Positions 1 through 10,748 are shown, counted from the first letter of the stretch. The stretch: DNA of 64,000 bases from Haliotis asinina (GCF_037392515.1 NC_090285.1:2359501-2423500), one strand, 5' to 3'. Notes: a model not told the origin generated them from the sequence alone. Made by a program: numbers and translations.

Positions 1-293
1 AGGCATCTTAATGAAATTTGCTGATTGATTGGCCACGCCTCGAGGCACGCCACTAAATGAGACGGCTTACGTCACAAACTGAATGAAAATGGGCTTTTGA
101 AATGTATTTCTGTCTTATGCAACGAGGGTCTACAATCTACGAAGCACTGATAACAAATTGTATTGAAATGAAGAGGACACTGCATTTGCATCCATATGGA
201 GTAAATGGACACGTCAGCTGAACACTTCCTCCTTGCCAGCTGTCTTCTTTAACTTAAGAATGGGAAGCTAAGAAAAGGCACAGTTAGTGTGAA

Positions 294-364
294 GCATCGG
301 TGGTCTAGTGGTAGAATACTCGCCTGCCACGCGGGTGACCCGGGTTCGATTCCCGGTCGATGCA
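294..364 (+). tRNA. tRNA-Gly(GCC), unit 1
   Basis: The 71-nt cloverleaf closes fully. The 7-bp acceptor stem ends in a G-U pair. The anticodon loop CTGCCAC gives anticodon GCC, the T-arm is CCGGG/CCCGG around TTCGATT, and the discriminator is A. It decodes GGC and GGU glycine codons in cytoplasmic translation. Box A (TGGTCTAGTGG) and box B (GGTTCGATTCC) are intact. A T4 run and a T7 run follow within 17 bases, as expected for a Pol III terminator. This copy is the reference for the other GCC genes. Confidence 0.97.
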
Positions 365-369
365 CACTC

Positions 370-381
370 TTTTGTTTTTTT
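370..381 (+). terminator. Pol III terminator of tRNA-Gly(GCC), unit 1
   Basis: A T4 run (370-373) is followed one base later by a T7 run (375-381), starting 6 bp after the discriminator base. The second run would serve as a backup stop. The same arrangement recurs at +944 steps in every unit with an intact GCC gene. Confidence 0.85.
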
Positions 382-444
382 GCGCCTCTAGGGGTTGAAA
401 AAGCGGCCTCCAAACGCTTGTCTCCTGGTAAGAACACCTAGTCT

Positions 445-515
445 GTGACGCAATGTGATTGTTGTCAGTGATGTCACGTTTCTGTGACGTCAGGCCATTG
501 TGAGGTCACAGGTGA
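445..515. promoter_or_regulatory. CRE/ATF-like motif cluster in the convergent spacer
   Basis: Between the 3' ends of the two tRNA genes sit a TGACG (446-450), TGATGTCACG (469-478), a perfect palindromic TGACGTCA (485-492) and a GAGGTCACAGGTGAG stretch (501-515). TGACGTCA is the classic cAMP-response element bound by CREB/ATF bZIP factors. The cluster is kept in all full units. Binding is inference; it lies downstream of both tRNA genes, so it may act on something else in the spacer or be a passenger. Confidence 0.4.
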
Positions 516-841
516 GGCTTTCTATAGATATCAGAAGGTTGGAATGAGAGAACGTGTCCATTTACATGACTCCATTTGAAGTCGATGTAAGGACGGAACG
601 TTGTGCAGCTTTCAGCATTGTCCCACACCAATCGGTGTCAGGCTGTCAATGAAGCAGTAATACCGTCAGTTCTACGTTGGATTACACACAATATGTCACT
701 TCACAGCATGGCTGAGATAACAGAAAGTGTCCACAGCAAATTATACATATCAACATGATGTATAGTCATGGAGTATGTCATTTGTACTTTCTTCAGTCAC
801 AGATGAACTCGACGTTTCTCCAGCCATGTTCCTGCAGGAGT

Positions 842-846
842 AAAAA
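842..846 (-). terminator. Pol III terminator of tRNA-Gly(UCC), unit 1
   Basis: Read on the minus strand, five T residues begin three bases after the discriminator A of the UCC gene. The run recurs in all 15 full UCC copies. Confidence 0.85.
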
Positions 847-848
847 GA

Positions 849-920
849 TGCGTCGGCCGGGAATCGAACCCGGATCGACTGCTTGGAAGGCAACCATGCT
901 AACCTTTACACCACCGACGC
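849..920 (-). tRNA. tRNA-Gly(UCC), unit 1
   Basis: A 72-nt cloverleaf on the minus strand. It has a perfect GCGTCGG/CCGACGC acceptor stem, an anticodon loop CTTCCAA (anticodon UCC), a T-stem CCGGG/CCCGG and discriminator A. It reads GGA and, by wobble, GGG glycine codons. Two of the five anticodon-stem pairs are G-U type. It converges with the GCC gene of its own unit and is divergent from that of the next unit. This copy is the reference for the other UCC genes. Confidence 0.96.
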
Positions 921-1237
921 TGACCATGCCAAGCTTTGTTGAATAGGCATCTTAATGAAATTTGCTGATTGATTGGCCACGCCTCGAGGCACGCCACTAA
1001 ATGAGACGGCTTACGTCACAAACTGAATGAAAATGGGCTTTTGAAATGTATTTCTGTCTTATGCAACGAGGGTCTACAATCTACGAAGCACTGATAACAA
1101 ATTGTATTGAAATGAAGAGTACACTGCATTTGCATCCATATGGAGTAAATGGACACGTCAGCTGAACACTTCCTCCTTGCCAGCTGTCTTCTTTAACTTA
1201 AGAATGGGAAGCTAAGAAAAGGCACAGTTAGTGTGAA
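921..1237. promoter_or_regulatory. Shared divergent region between UCC (unit 1) and GCC (unit 2)
   Basis: These 317 bp separate the 5' ends of a head-to-head tRNA-Gly pair. They contain TTACGTCA (about 1012-1019, a CRE variant roughly 92 bp upstream of UCC) and a perfect octamer ATTTGCAT (1128-1135, about 103 bp upstream of GCC). Octamer/POU sites act as distal elements of some Pol III genes, such as snRNA and tRNA-Sec. Units 5-15 except 6, 8 and 10 also have TATATAAA about 27 bp before the octamer; units 6, 8 and 10 have TATATACA there. Promoter function beyond the internal A/B boxes is inference. Confidence 0.45.
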
Positions 1238-1308
1238 GCATCGGTGGTCTAGTGGTAGAATATTCGCCTGCCACGCGGGTGACCCGGGTTCGATTCCCGG
1301 TCGATGCA
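1238..1308 (+). tRNA. tRNA-Gly(GCC), unit 2
   Basis: Differs from unit 1 by one C-to-T change at the first base of the anticodon stem, turning a C-G pair into a U-G wobble. It should still fold. Unit 4 shares the change. Confidence 0.95.
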
Positions 1309-1792
1309 CACTCTTTTGTTTTTTTGCGCCTCTAGGGGTTGAAAAAGCGGCCTCCAAACGCTTGTCTCCTGGTAAGAACACCTAGTCTGTGACGCAATGT
1401 GATTGTTGTCAGTGATGTCACGTTTCTGTGACGTCAGGCCATTGTGAGGTCACAGGTGAGTCTTTCTATAGATATCAGAAGGTTGGAATGAGAGAACGTG
1501 TCCATTTACATGACTCCATTTGAAGTCGATGTAAGGACGGAGTGTTGTGCAGCTTTCAGCATTGTCCCACACCAATCGGTGTCAGGCTGTCAATGAAGCA
1601 GTAATACCGTCAGTTCTACGTTGGATTACACACAATATTTCACTTCACAGCATGGCTGAGATAATAGAAAGTGTCCACAGCAAATTATACATATCACGAT
1701 GATGTATAGTCATGGAGTATGTCATTTGTACTTTCTTCAGTCACAGATGAACTCGACGTTTCTCCAGCCATGTTCCTGCAGAAGTAAAAAGA

Positions 1793-1864
1793 TGCGTCGG
1801 CCGGGAATCGAACCCGGATCGACTGCTTGGAAGGCAACCATGCTAACCTTTACACCACCGACGC
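1793..1864 (-). tRNA. tRNA-Gly(UCC), unit 2
   Basis: Identical to the unit-1 UCC gene over 72 nt. The T5 terminator is kept, although the upstream spacer base changes (GCAGAAG instead of GCAGGAG). Confidence 0.96.
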
Positions 1865-2181
1865 TGACCATGCTAAGCTTTGTTGAATAGGCATCTTAAT
1901 GAAATTTGCTGATTGATTGGCCACGCCTCGAGGCACGCCACTAAATGAGACGGCTTACGTCACAAACTGAATGAAATTGGGCTTTTGAAATGTATTTCTG
2001 TCTTATGCAACGAGGGTCTACAATCTACGAAGCACTGATAACAAATTGTATTGAAATGAAGAGGACACTGCATTTGCATCCATATGGAGTAAATGGACAC
2101 GTCAGCTGAACACTTCCTCCTTGCCAGCTGTCTTCTTTAACTTAAGAATGGGAAGCTAAGAAAAGGCACAGTTAGTGTGAA

Positions 2182-2252
2182 GCATCGGTGGTCTAGTGGT
2201 AGAATACTCGCCTGCCACGCGGGTGACCCGGGTTCGATTCCCGGTCGATGCA
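2182..2252 (+). tRNA. tRNA-Gly(GCC), unit 3
   Basis: Matches the unit-1 gene at all 71 positions; unit 3 as a whole is the near-copy of unit 1 in the two-unit higher-order repeat. Confidence 0.96.
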
Positions 2253-2736
2253 CACTCTTTTGTTTTTTTGCGCCTCTAGGGGTTGAAAAAGCGGCCTCCA
2301 AACGCTTGTCTCCTGGTAAGAACACCTAGTCTGTGACGCAATGTGATTGTTGTCAGTGATGTCACGTTTCTGTGACGTCAGGCCATTGTGAGGTCACAGG
2401 TGAGTCTTTCTATAGATATCAGAAGGTTGGAATGAGAGAACGTGTCCATTTACATGACTCCATTTGAAGTCGATGTAAGGACGGAACGTTGTGCAGCTTT
2501 CAGCATTGTCCCACACCAATCGGTGTCAGGCTGTCAATGAAGCAGTAATACCGTCAGTTCTACGTTGGATTACACACAATATGTCACTTCACAGCATGGC
2601 TGAGATAACAGAAAGTGTCCACAGCAAATTATACATATCAACATGATGTATAGTCATGGAGTATGTCATTTGTACTTTCTTCAGTCACAGATGAACTCGA
2701 CGTTTCTCCAGCCATGTTCCTGCAGGAGTAAAAAGA

Positions 2737-2808
2737 TGCGTCGGCCGGGAATCGAACCCGGATCGACTGCTTGGAAGGCAACCATGCTAACCTTTACACC
2801 ACCGACGC
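2737..2808 (-). tRNA. tRNA-Gly(UCC), unit 3
   Basis: Identical to the reference UCC gene; flanking spacer carries the same variants as unit 1. Confidence 0.96.
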
Positions 2809-3125
2809 TGACCATGCCAAGCTTTGTTGAATAGGCATCTTAATGAAATTTGCTGATTGATTGGCCACGCCTCGAGGCACGCCACTAAATGAGACGGCTT
2901 ACGTCACAAACTGAATGAAAATGGGCTTTTGAAATGTATTTCTGTCTTATGCAACGAGGGTCTACAATCTACGAAGCACTGATAACAAATTGTATTGAAA
3001 TGAAGAGTACACTGCATTTGCATCCATATGGAGTAAATGGACACGTCAGCTGAACACTTCCTCCTTGCCAGCTGTCTTCTTTAACTTAAGAATGGGAAGC
3101 TAAGAAAAGGCACAGTTAGTGTGAA

Positions 3126-3196
3126 GCATCGGTGGTCTAGTGGTAGAATATTCGCCTGCCACGCGGGTGACCCGGGTTCGATTCCCGGTCGATGCA
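3126..3196 (+). tRNA. tRNA-Gly(GCC), unit 4
   Basis: Carries the same U-G anticodon-stem wobble as unit 2, so units 2 and 4 are recent copies of one another. Confidence 0.95.
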
Positions 3197-3680
3197 CACT
3201 CTTTTGTTTTTTTGCGCCTCTAGGGGTTGAAAAAGCGGCCTCCAAACGCTTGTCTCCTGGTAAGAACACCTAGTCTGTGACGCAATGTGATTGTTGTCAG
3301 TGATGTCACGTTTCTGTGACGTCAGGCCATTGTGAGGTCACAGGTGAGTCTTTCTATAGATATCAGAAGGTTGGAATGAGAGAACGTGTCCATTTACATG
3401 ACTCCATTTGAAGTCGATGTAAGGACGGAGTGTTGTGCAGCTTTCAGCATTGTCCCACACCAATCGGTGTCAGGCTGTCAATGAAGCAGTAATACCGTCA
3501 GTTCTACGTTGGATTACACACAATATTTCACTTCACAGCATGGCTGAGATAATAGAAAGTGTCCACAGCAAATTATACATATCACGATGATGTATAGTCA
3601 TGGAGTATGTCATTTGTACTTTCTTCAGTCACAGATGAACTCGACGTTTCTCCAGCCATGTTCCTGCAGAAGTAAAAAGA

Positions 3681-3752
3681 TGCGTCGGCCGGGAATCGAA
3701 CCCGGATCGACTGCTTGGAAGGCAACCATGCTAACCTTTACACCACCGACGC
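3681..3752 (-). tRNA. tRNA-Gly(UCC), unit 4
   Basis: Identical to the reference UCC gene; spacer variants as in unit 2. Confidence 0.96.
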
Positions 3753-4069
3753 TGACCATGCTAAGCTTTGTTGAATAGGCATCTTAATGAAATTTGCTGA
3801 TTGATTGGCCACGCCTCGAGGCACGCCACTAAATGAGACGGCTTACGTCACAAACTGAATGAAATTGGGCTTTTGAAATGTATTTCTGTCTTATGCAACG
3901 AGGGTCTACAATCTACGAAGCACTGATAACAAATTGTATATAAATGAAGAGGACACTGCATTTGCATCCATATGGAGTAAATGGACACGTCAGCTGAACA
4001 CTTCCTCCTTGCCAGCTGTCTTCTTTAACTTAAGAATGGGAAGCTAAGAAAAGGCACAGTTAGTGTGAA

Positions 4070-4140
4070 GCATCGGTGGTCTAGTGGTAGAATACTCGCC
4101 TGCCACGCGGGTGACCAGGGTTCGATTCCCGGTCGATGCA
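4070..4140 (+). tRNA. tRNA-Gly(GCC), unit 5, with T-stem mismatch
   Basis: One C-to-A change at tRNA base 48 (GACCAGGG instead of GACCCGGG) sets A opposite G at the second T-stem pair. The internal box B just after it is unchanged. Transcription may persist, but the fold is weakened. It is the only GCC copy in the array with a stem mismatch. Confidence 0.88.
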
Positions 4141-4624
4141 CACTCTTTTGTTTTTTTGCGCCTCTAGGGGTTGAAAAAGCGGCCTCCAAACGCTTGTCTC
4201 CTGGTAAGAACACCTAGTCTGTGACGCAATGTGATTGTTGTCAGTGATGTCACGTTTCTGTGACGTCAGGCCATTGTGAGGTCACAGGTGAGTCTTTCTA
4301 TAGATATCAGAAGGTTGGAATGAGAGAACGTGTCCATTTACATGACTCCATTTGAAGTCGATGTAAGGACGGAGTGTTGTGCAGCTTTCAGCATTGTCCC
4401 ACACCAATCGGTGTCAGGCTGTCAATGAAGCAGTAATACCGTCAGTTCTACGTTGGATTACACACAATATTTCACTTCACAGCATGGCTGAGATAACAGA
4501 AAGTGTCCACAGCAAATTATACATATCAACATGATGTATAGTCATGGAGTATGTCATTTGTACTTTCTTCAGTCACAGATGAACTCGACGTTTCTCCACC
4601 TATGTTCCTGCAGGAGTAAAAAGA

Positions 4625-4696
4625 TGCGTCGGCCGGGAATCGAACCCGGATCGACTGCTTGGAAGGCAACCATGCTAACCTTTACACCACCGACGC
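4625..4696 (-). tRNA. tRNA-Gly(UCC), unit 5
   Basis: Reference sequence. Its downstream flank has the CACCTATG variant also seen in units 7, 9 and 15. Confidence 0.96.
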
Positions 4697-5013
4697 TGAC
4701 CATGCCAAGCTTTGTTGAATAGGCATCTTAATGAAATTTGCTGATTGATTGGCCACGCCTCGAGGCACGCCACTAAATGAGACGGCTTACGTCACAAACT
4801 GAATGAAATTGGGCTTTTGAAATGTATTTCTGTCTTATGCAACGAGGGTCTACAATCTACGAAGCATTGATAATAAATTGTATATACATCAAGGGGACAC
4901 TGCATTTGTATCCATATGGAGTAAATGGACACGTCAGCTGAACACTTCCTCCTTGCCAGCTGTCTTCTTTAACTTAAGAATGGGAAGCTAAGAAAAGGCA
5001 CAGTTAGTGTGAA

Positions 5014-5084
5014 GCATCGGTGGTCTAGTGGTAGAATACTCGCCTGCCACGCGGGTGACCCGGGTTCGATTCCCGGTCGATGCA
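5014..5084 (+). tRNA. tRNA-Gly(GCC), unit 6
   Basis: Reference gene sequence. Upstream, unit 6 alone changes the octamer to ATTTGTAT, the only copy in which that site is lost. Confidence 0.96.
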
Positions 5085-5568
5085 CACTCTTTTGTTTTTT
5101 TGCGCCTCTAGGGGTTGAAAAAGCGGCCTCCAAACGCTTGTCTCCTGGTAAGAACACCTAGTCTGTGACGCAATGTGATTGTTGTCAGTGATGTCACGTT
5201 TCTGTGACGTCAGGCCATTGTGAGGTCACAGGTGAGTCTTTCTATAGATATCAGAAGGTTGGAATGAGAGAACGTGTCCATTTACATGACTCCATTTGAA
5301 GTCGATGTAAGGACGGAGTGTTGTGCAGCTTTCAGCATTGTCCCACACCAATCGGTGTCAGGCTGTCAATGAAGCAGTAATACCGTCAGTTCTACGTTGG
5401 ATTACACACAATATTTCACTTCACAGCATGGCTGAGATAACAGAAAGTGTCCACAGCAAATTATACATATCAACATGATGTATAGTCATGGAGTATGTCA
5501 TTTGTACTTTCTTCAGTCACAGATGAACTCGACGTTTCTCCAGCCATGTTCCTGCAGAAGTAAAAAGA

Positions 5569-5640
5569 TGCGTCGGCCGGGAATCGAACCCGGATCGACT
5601 GCTTGGAAGGCAACCATGCTAACCTTTACACCACCGACGC
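5569..5640 (-). tRNA. tRNA-Gly(UCC), unit 6
   Basis: Reference sequence with intact acceptor stem and T5 terminator. Confidence 0.96.
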
Positions 5641-5957
5641 TGACCATGCTAAGCTTTGTTGAATAGGCATCTTAATGAAATTTGCTGATTGATTGGCCAC
5701 GCCTCGAGGCACGCCACTAAATGAGACGGCTTACGTCACAAACTGAATGAAATTGGGCTTTTGAAATGTATTGCTGTCTTATGCAACGAGGGTCTACAAT
5801 CTACGAAGCACTGATAACAAATTGTATATAAATGAAGAGGACACTGCATTTGCATCCATATGGAGTAAATGGACACGTCAGCTGAACACTTCCTCCTTGC
5901 CAGCTGTCTTCTTTAACTTAAGAATGGGAAGCTAAGAAAAGGCACAGTTAGTGTGAA

Positions 5958-6028
5958 GCATCGGTGGTCTAGTGGTAGAATACTCGCCTGCCACGCGGGT
6001 GACCCGGGTTCGATTCCCGGTCGATGCA
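5958..6028 (+). tRNA. tRNA-Gly(GCC), unit 7
   Basis: Reference sequence. Unit 7 is otherwise close to unit 5 but lacks the T-stem mismatch. Confidence 0.96.
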
Positions 6029-6512
6029 CACTCTTTTGTTTTTTTGCGCCTCTAGGGGTTGAAAAAGCGGCCTCCAAACGCTTGTCTCCTGGTAAGAACA
6101 CCTAGTCTGTGACGCAATGTGATTGTTGTCAGTGATGTCACGTTTCTGTGACGTCAGGCCATTGTGAGGTCACAGGTGAGTCTTTCTATAGATATCAGAA
6201 GGTTGGAATGAGAGAACGTGTCCATTTACATGACTCCATTTGAAGTCGATGTAAGGACGGAGTGTTGTGCAGCTTTCAGCATTGTCCCACACCAATCGGT
6301 GTCAGGCTGTCAATGAAGCAGTAATACCGTCAGTTCTACGTTGGATTACACACAATATTTCACTTCACAGCATGGCTGAGATAACAGAAAGTGTCCACAG
6401 CAAATTATACATATCAACATGATGTATAGTCATGGAGTATGTCATTTGTACTTTCTTCAGTCACAGATGAACTCGACGTTTCTCCACCTATGTTCCTGCA
6501 GGAGTAAAAAGA

Positions 6513-6584
6513 TGCGTCGGCCGGGAATCGAACCCGGATCGACTGCTTGGAAGGCAACCATGCTAACCTTTACACCACCGACGC
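6513..6584 (-). tRNA. tRNA-Gly(UCC), unit 7
   Basis: Reference sequence; CACCTATG flank as in unit 5. Confidence 0.96.
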
Positions 6585-6901
6585 TGACCATGCCAAGCTT
6601 TGTTGAATAGGCATCTTAATGAAATTTGCTGATTGATTGGCCACGCCTCGAGGCACGCCACTAAATGAGACGGCTTACGTCACAAACTGAATGAAATTGG
6701 GCTTTTGAAATGTATTTCTGTCTTATGCAACGAGGGTCTACAATCTACGAAGCATTGATAATAAATTGTATATACATCAAGGGGACACTGCATTTGCATC
6801 CATATGGAGTAAATGGACACGTCAGCTGAACACTTCCTCCTTGCCAGCTGTCTTCTTTAACTTAAGAATGGGAAGCTAAGAAAAGGCACAGTTAGTGTGA
6901 A

Positions 6902-6972
6902 GCATCGGTGGTCTAGTGGTAGAATACTCGCCTGCCACGCGGGTGACCCGGGTTCGATTCCCGGTCGATGCA
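6902..6972 (+). tRNA. tRNA-Gly(GCC), unit 8
   Basis: Reference sequence; upstream spacer has the TATATACATCAAGG variant shared with units 6 and 10. Confidence 0.96.
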
Positions 6973-7456
6973 CACTCTTTTGTTTTTTTGCGCCTCTAGG
7001 GGTTGAAAAAGCGGCCTCCAAACGCTTGTCTCCTGGTAAGAACACCTAGTCTGTGACGCAATGTGATTGTTGTCAGTGATGTCACGTTTCTGTGACGTCA
7101 GGCCATTGTGAGGTCACAGGTGAGTCTTTCTATAGATATCAGAAGGTTGGAATGAGAGAACGTGTCCATTTACATGACTCCATTTGAAGTCGATGTAAGG
7201 ACGGAGTGTTGTGCAGCTTTCAGCATTGTCCCACACCAATCGGTGTCAGGCTGTCAATGAAGCAGTAATACCGTCAGTTCTACGTTGGATTACACACAAT
7301 ATTTCACTTCACAGCATGGCTGAGATAACAGAAAGTGTCCACAGCAAATTATACATATCAACATGATGTATAGTCATGGAGTATGTCATTTGTACTTTCT
7401 TCAGTCACAGATGAACTCGACGTTTCTCCAGCCATGTTCCTGCAGAAGTAAAAAGA

Positions 7457-7528
7457 TGCGTCGGCCGGGAATCGAACCCGGATCGACTGCTTGGAAGGCA
7501 ACCATGCTAACCTTTACACCACCGACGC
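7457..7528 (-). tRNA. tRNA-Gly(UCC), unit 8
   Basis: Reference sequence; GCAGAAG flank as in units 2, 4, 6, 10 and 12. Confidence 0.96.
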
Positions 7529-7845
7529 TGACCATGCTAAGCTTTGTTGAATAGGCATCTTAATGAAATTTGCTGATTGATTGGCCACGCCTCGAGGCAC
7601 GCCACTAAATGAGACGGCTTACGTCACAAACTGAATGAAATTGGGCTTTTGAAATGTATTGCTGTCTTATGCAACGAGGGTCTACAATCTACGAAGCACT
7701 GATAACAAATTGTATATAAATGAAGAGGACACTGCATTTGCATCCATATGGAGTAAATGGACACGTCAGCTGAACACTTCCTCCTTGCCAGCTGTCTTCT
7801 TTAACTTAAGAATGGGAAGCTAAGAAAAGGCACAGTTAGTGTGAA

Positions 7846-7916
7846 GCATCGGTGGTCTAGTGGTAGAATACTCGCCTGCCACGCGGGTGACCCGGGTTCG
7901 ATTCCCGGTCGATGCA
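7846..7916 (+). tRNA. tRNA-Gly(GCC), unit 9
   Basis: Reference sequence; unit shares the ATTGCTGTC spacer change with unit 7. Confidence 0.96.
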
Positions 7917-8400
7917 CACTCTTTTGTTTTTTTGCGCCTCTAGGGGTTGAAAAAGCGGCCTCCAAACGCTTGTCTCCTGGTAAGAACACCTAGTCTGTGA
8001 CGCAATGTGATTGTTGTCAGTGATGTCACGTTTCTGTGACGTCAGGCCATTGTGAGGTCACAGGTGAGTCTTTCTATAGATATCAGAAGGTTGGAATGAG
8101 AGAACGTGTCCATTTACATGACTCCATTTGAAGTCGATGTAAGGACGGAGTGTTGTGCAGCTTTCAGCATTGTCCCACACCAATCGGTGTCAGGCTGTCA
8201 ATGAAGCAGTAATACCGTCAGTTCTACGTTGGATTACACACAATATTTCACTTCACAGCATGGCTGAGATAACAGAAAGTGTCCACAGCAAATTATACAT
8301 ATCAACATGATGTATAGTCATGGAGTATGTCATTTGTACTTTCTTCAGTCACAGATGAACTCGACGTTTCTCCACCTATGTTCCTGCAGGAGTAAAAAGA

Positions 8401-8472
8401 TGCGTCGGCCGGGAATCGAACCCGGATCGACTGCTTGGAAGGCAACCATGCTAACCTTTACACCACCGACGC
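8401..8472 (-). tRNA. tRNA-Gly(UCC), unit 9
   Basis: Reference sequence with the CACCTATG downstream flank. Confidence 0.96.
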
Positions 8473-8789
8473 TGACCATGCCAAGCTTTGTTGAATAGGC
8501 ATCTTAATGAAATTTGCTGATTGATTGGCCACGCCTCGAGGCACGCCACTAAATGAGACGGCTTACGTCACAAACTGAATGAAATTGGGCTTTTGAAATG
8601 TATTTCTGTCTTATGCAACGAGGGTCTACAATCTACGAAGCATTGATAATAAATTGTATATACATCAAGGGGACACTGCATTTGCATCCATATGGAGTAA
8701 ATGGACACGTCAGCTGAACACTTCCTCCTTGCCAGCTGTCTTCTTTAACTTAAGAATGGGAAGCTAAGAAAAGGCACAGTTAGTGTGAA

Positions 8790-8860
8790 GCATCGGTGGT
8801 CTAGTGGTAGAATACTCGCCTGCCACGCGGGTGACCCGGGTTCGATTCCCGGTCGATGCA
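8790..8860 (+). tRNA. tRNA-Gly(GCC), unit 10
   Basis: Reference sequence; its spacer introduces the CTTTTAGC variant that recurs in units 12, 15 and 16. Confidence 0.96.
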
Positions 8861-9344
8861 CACTCTTTTGTTTTTTTGCGCCTCTAGGGGTTGAAAAAGC
8901 GGCCTCCAAACGCTTGTCTCCTGGTAAGAACACCTAGTCTGTGACGCAATGTGATTGTTGTCAGTGATGTCACGTTTCTGTGACGTCAGGCCATTGTGAG
9001 GTCACAGGTGAGTCTTTCTATAGATATCAGAAGGTTGGAATGAGAGAACGTGTCCATTTACATGACTCCATTTGAAGTCGATGTAAGGACGGAGTGTTGT
9101 GCAGCTTTTAGCATTGTCCCACACCAATCGGTGTCAGGCTGTCAATGAAGCAGTAATACCGTCAGTTCTACGTTGGATTACACACAATATTTCACTTCAC
9201 AGCATGGCTGAGATAACAGAAAGTGTCCACAGCAAATTATACATATCAACATGATGTATAGTCATGGAGTATGTCATTTGTACTTTCTTCAGTCACAGAT
9301 GAACTCGACGTTTCTCCAGCCATGTTCCTGCAGAAGTAAAAAGA

Positions 9345-9416
9345 TGCGTCGGCCGGGAATCGAACCCGGATCGACTGCTTGGAAGGCAACCATGCTAACC
9401 TTTACACCACCGACGC
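9345..9416 (-). tRNA. tRNA-Gly(UCC), unit 10
   Basis: Reference sequence; terminator run intact. Confidence 0.96.
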
Positions 9417-9733
9417 TGACCATGCTAAGCTTTGTTGAATAGGCATCTTAATGAAATTTGCTGATTGATTGGCCACGCCTCGAGGCACGCCACTAAATGA
9501 GACGGCTTACGTCACAAACTGAATGAAATTGGGCTTTTGAAATGTATTTCTGTCTTATGCAACGAGGGTCTACAATCTACGAAGCACTGATAACAAATTG
9601 TATATAAATGAAGAGGACACTGCATTTGCATCCATATGGAGTAAATGGACACGTCAGCTGAACACTTCCTCCTTGCCAGCTGTCTTCTTTAACTTAAGAA
9701 TGGGAAGCTAAGAAAAGGCACAGTTAGTGTGAA

Positions 9734-9804
9734 GCATCGGTGGTCTAGTGGTAGAATACTCGCCTGCCACGCGGGTGACCCGGGTTCGATTCCCGGTCGA
9801 TGCA
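9734..9804 (+). tRNA. tRNA-Gly(GCC), unit 11
   Basis: Reference sequence; unit 11 mixes a TATATAAA upstream variant with unit-1-type downstream variants, so it looks recombinant. Confidence 0.96.
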
Positions 9805-10288
9805 CACTCTTTTGTTTTTTTGCGCCTCTAGGGGTTGAAAAAGCGGCCTCCAAACGCTTGTCTCCTGGTAAGAACACCTAGTCTGTGACGCAATGTGATT
9901 GTTGTCAGTGATGTCACGTTTCTGTGACGTCAGGCCATTGTGAGGTCACAGGTGAGTCTTTCTATAGATATCAGAAGGTTGGAATGAGAGAACGTGTCCA
10001 TTTACATGACTCCATTTGAAGTCGATGTAAGGACGGAACGTTGTGCAGCTTTCAGCATTGTCCCACACCAATCGGTGTCAGGCTGTCAATGAAGCAGTAA
10101 TACCGTCAGTTCTACGTTGGATTACACACAATATGTCACTTCACAGCATGGCTGAGATAACAGAAAGTGTCCACAGCAAATTATACATATCAACATGATG
10201 TATAGTCATGGAGTATGTCATTTGTACTTTCTTCAGTCACAGATGAACTCGACGTTTCTCCAGCCATGTTCCTGCAGGAGTAAAAAGA

Positions 10289-10360
10289 TGCGTCGGCCGG
10301 GAATCGAACCCGGATCGACTGCTTGGAAGGCAACCATGCTAACCTTTACACCACCGACGC
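10289..10360 (-). tRNA. tRNA-Gly(UCC), unit 11
   Basis: Reference sequence; flank as in units 1 and 3. Confidence 0.96.
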
Positions 10361-10677
10361 TGACCATGCCAAGCTTTGTTGAATAGGCATCTTAATGAAA
10401 TTTGCTGATTGATTGGCCACGCCTCGAGGCACGCCACTAAATGAGACGGCTTACGTCACAAACTGAATGAAATTGGGCTTTTGAAATGTATTTCTGTCTT
10501 ATGCAACGAGGGTCTACAATCTACGAAGCACTGATAACAAATTGTATATAAATGAAGAGTACAGTGCATTTGCATCCATATGGAGTAAATGGACACGTCA
10601 GCTGAACACTTCCTCCTTGCCAGCTGTCTTCTTTAACTTAAGAATGGGAAGCTAAGAAAAGGCACAGTTAGTGTGAA

Positions 10678-10748
10678 GCATCGGTGGTCTAGTGGTAGAA
10701 TACTCGCCTGCCACGCGGGTGACCCGGGTTCGATTCCCGGTCGATGCA
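10678..10748 (+). tRNA. tRNA-Gly(GCC), unit 12
   Basis: Reference sequence with both downstream T runs. Confidence 0.96.

Larger units (their letters stand above)
194..575. repeat. Inverted repeat flanking tRNA-Gly(GCC)
   Basis: GTAAATGGACACGT at 201-214 recurs as its exact reverse complement at 552-565. Outside it, ATGGAGT (196-202, overlapping) pairs with ACTCCAT (569-575), with a 3-4 base offset. The arms face each other about 340 bp apart around the GCC gene and recur in each unit. They could be terminal relics of an element that once carried the gene or paired factor sites. Confidence 0.6.

Noticed and set aside
249-437. Small minus-strand ORFs (RPGIEPGSPAWQ) and plus-strand ORFs (RPGIEPGSTAWK), repeated every 944 bp
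   Set aside because: They are read through the tRNA-Gly genes on the antisense strand. RPGIEPGS is a well-known spurious translation of tRNA T-arms.
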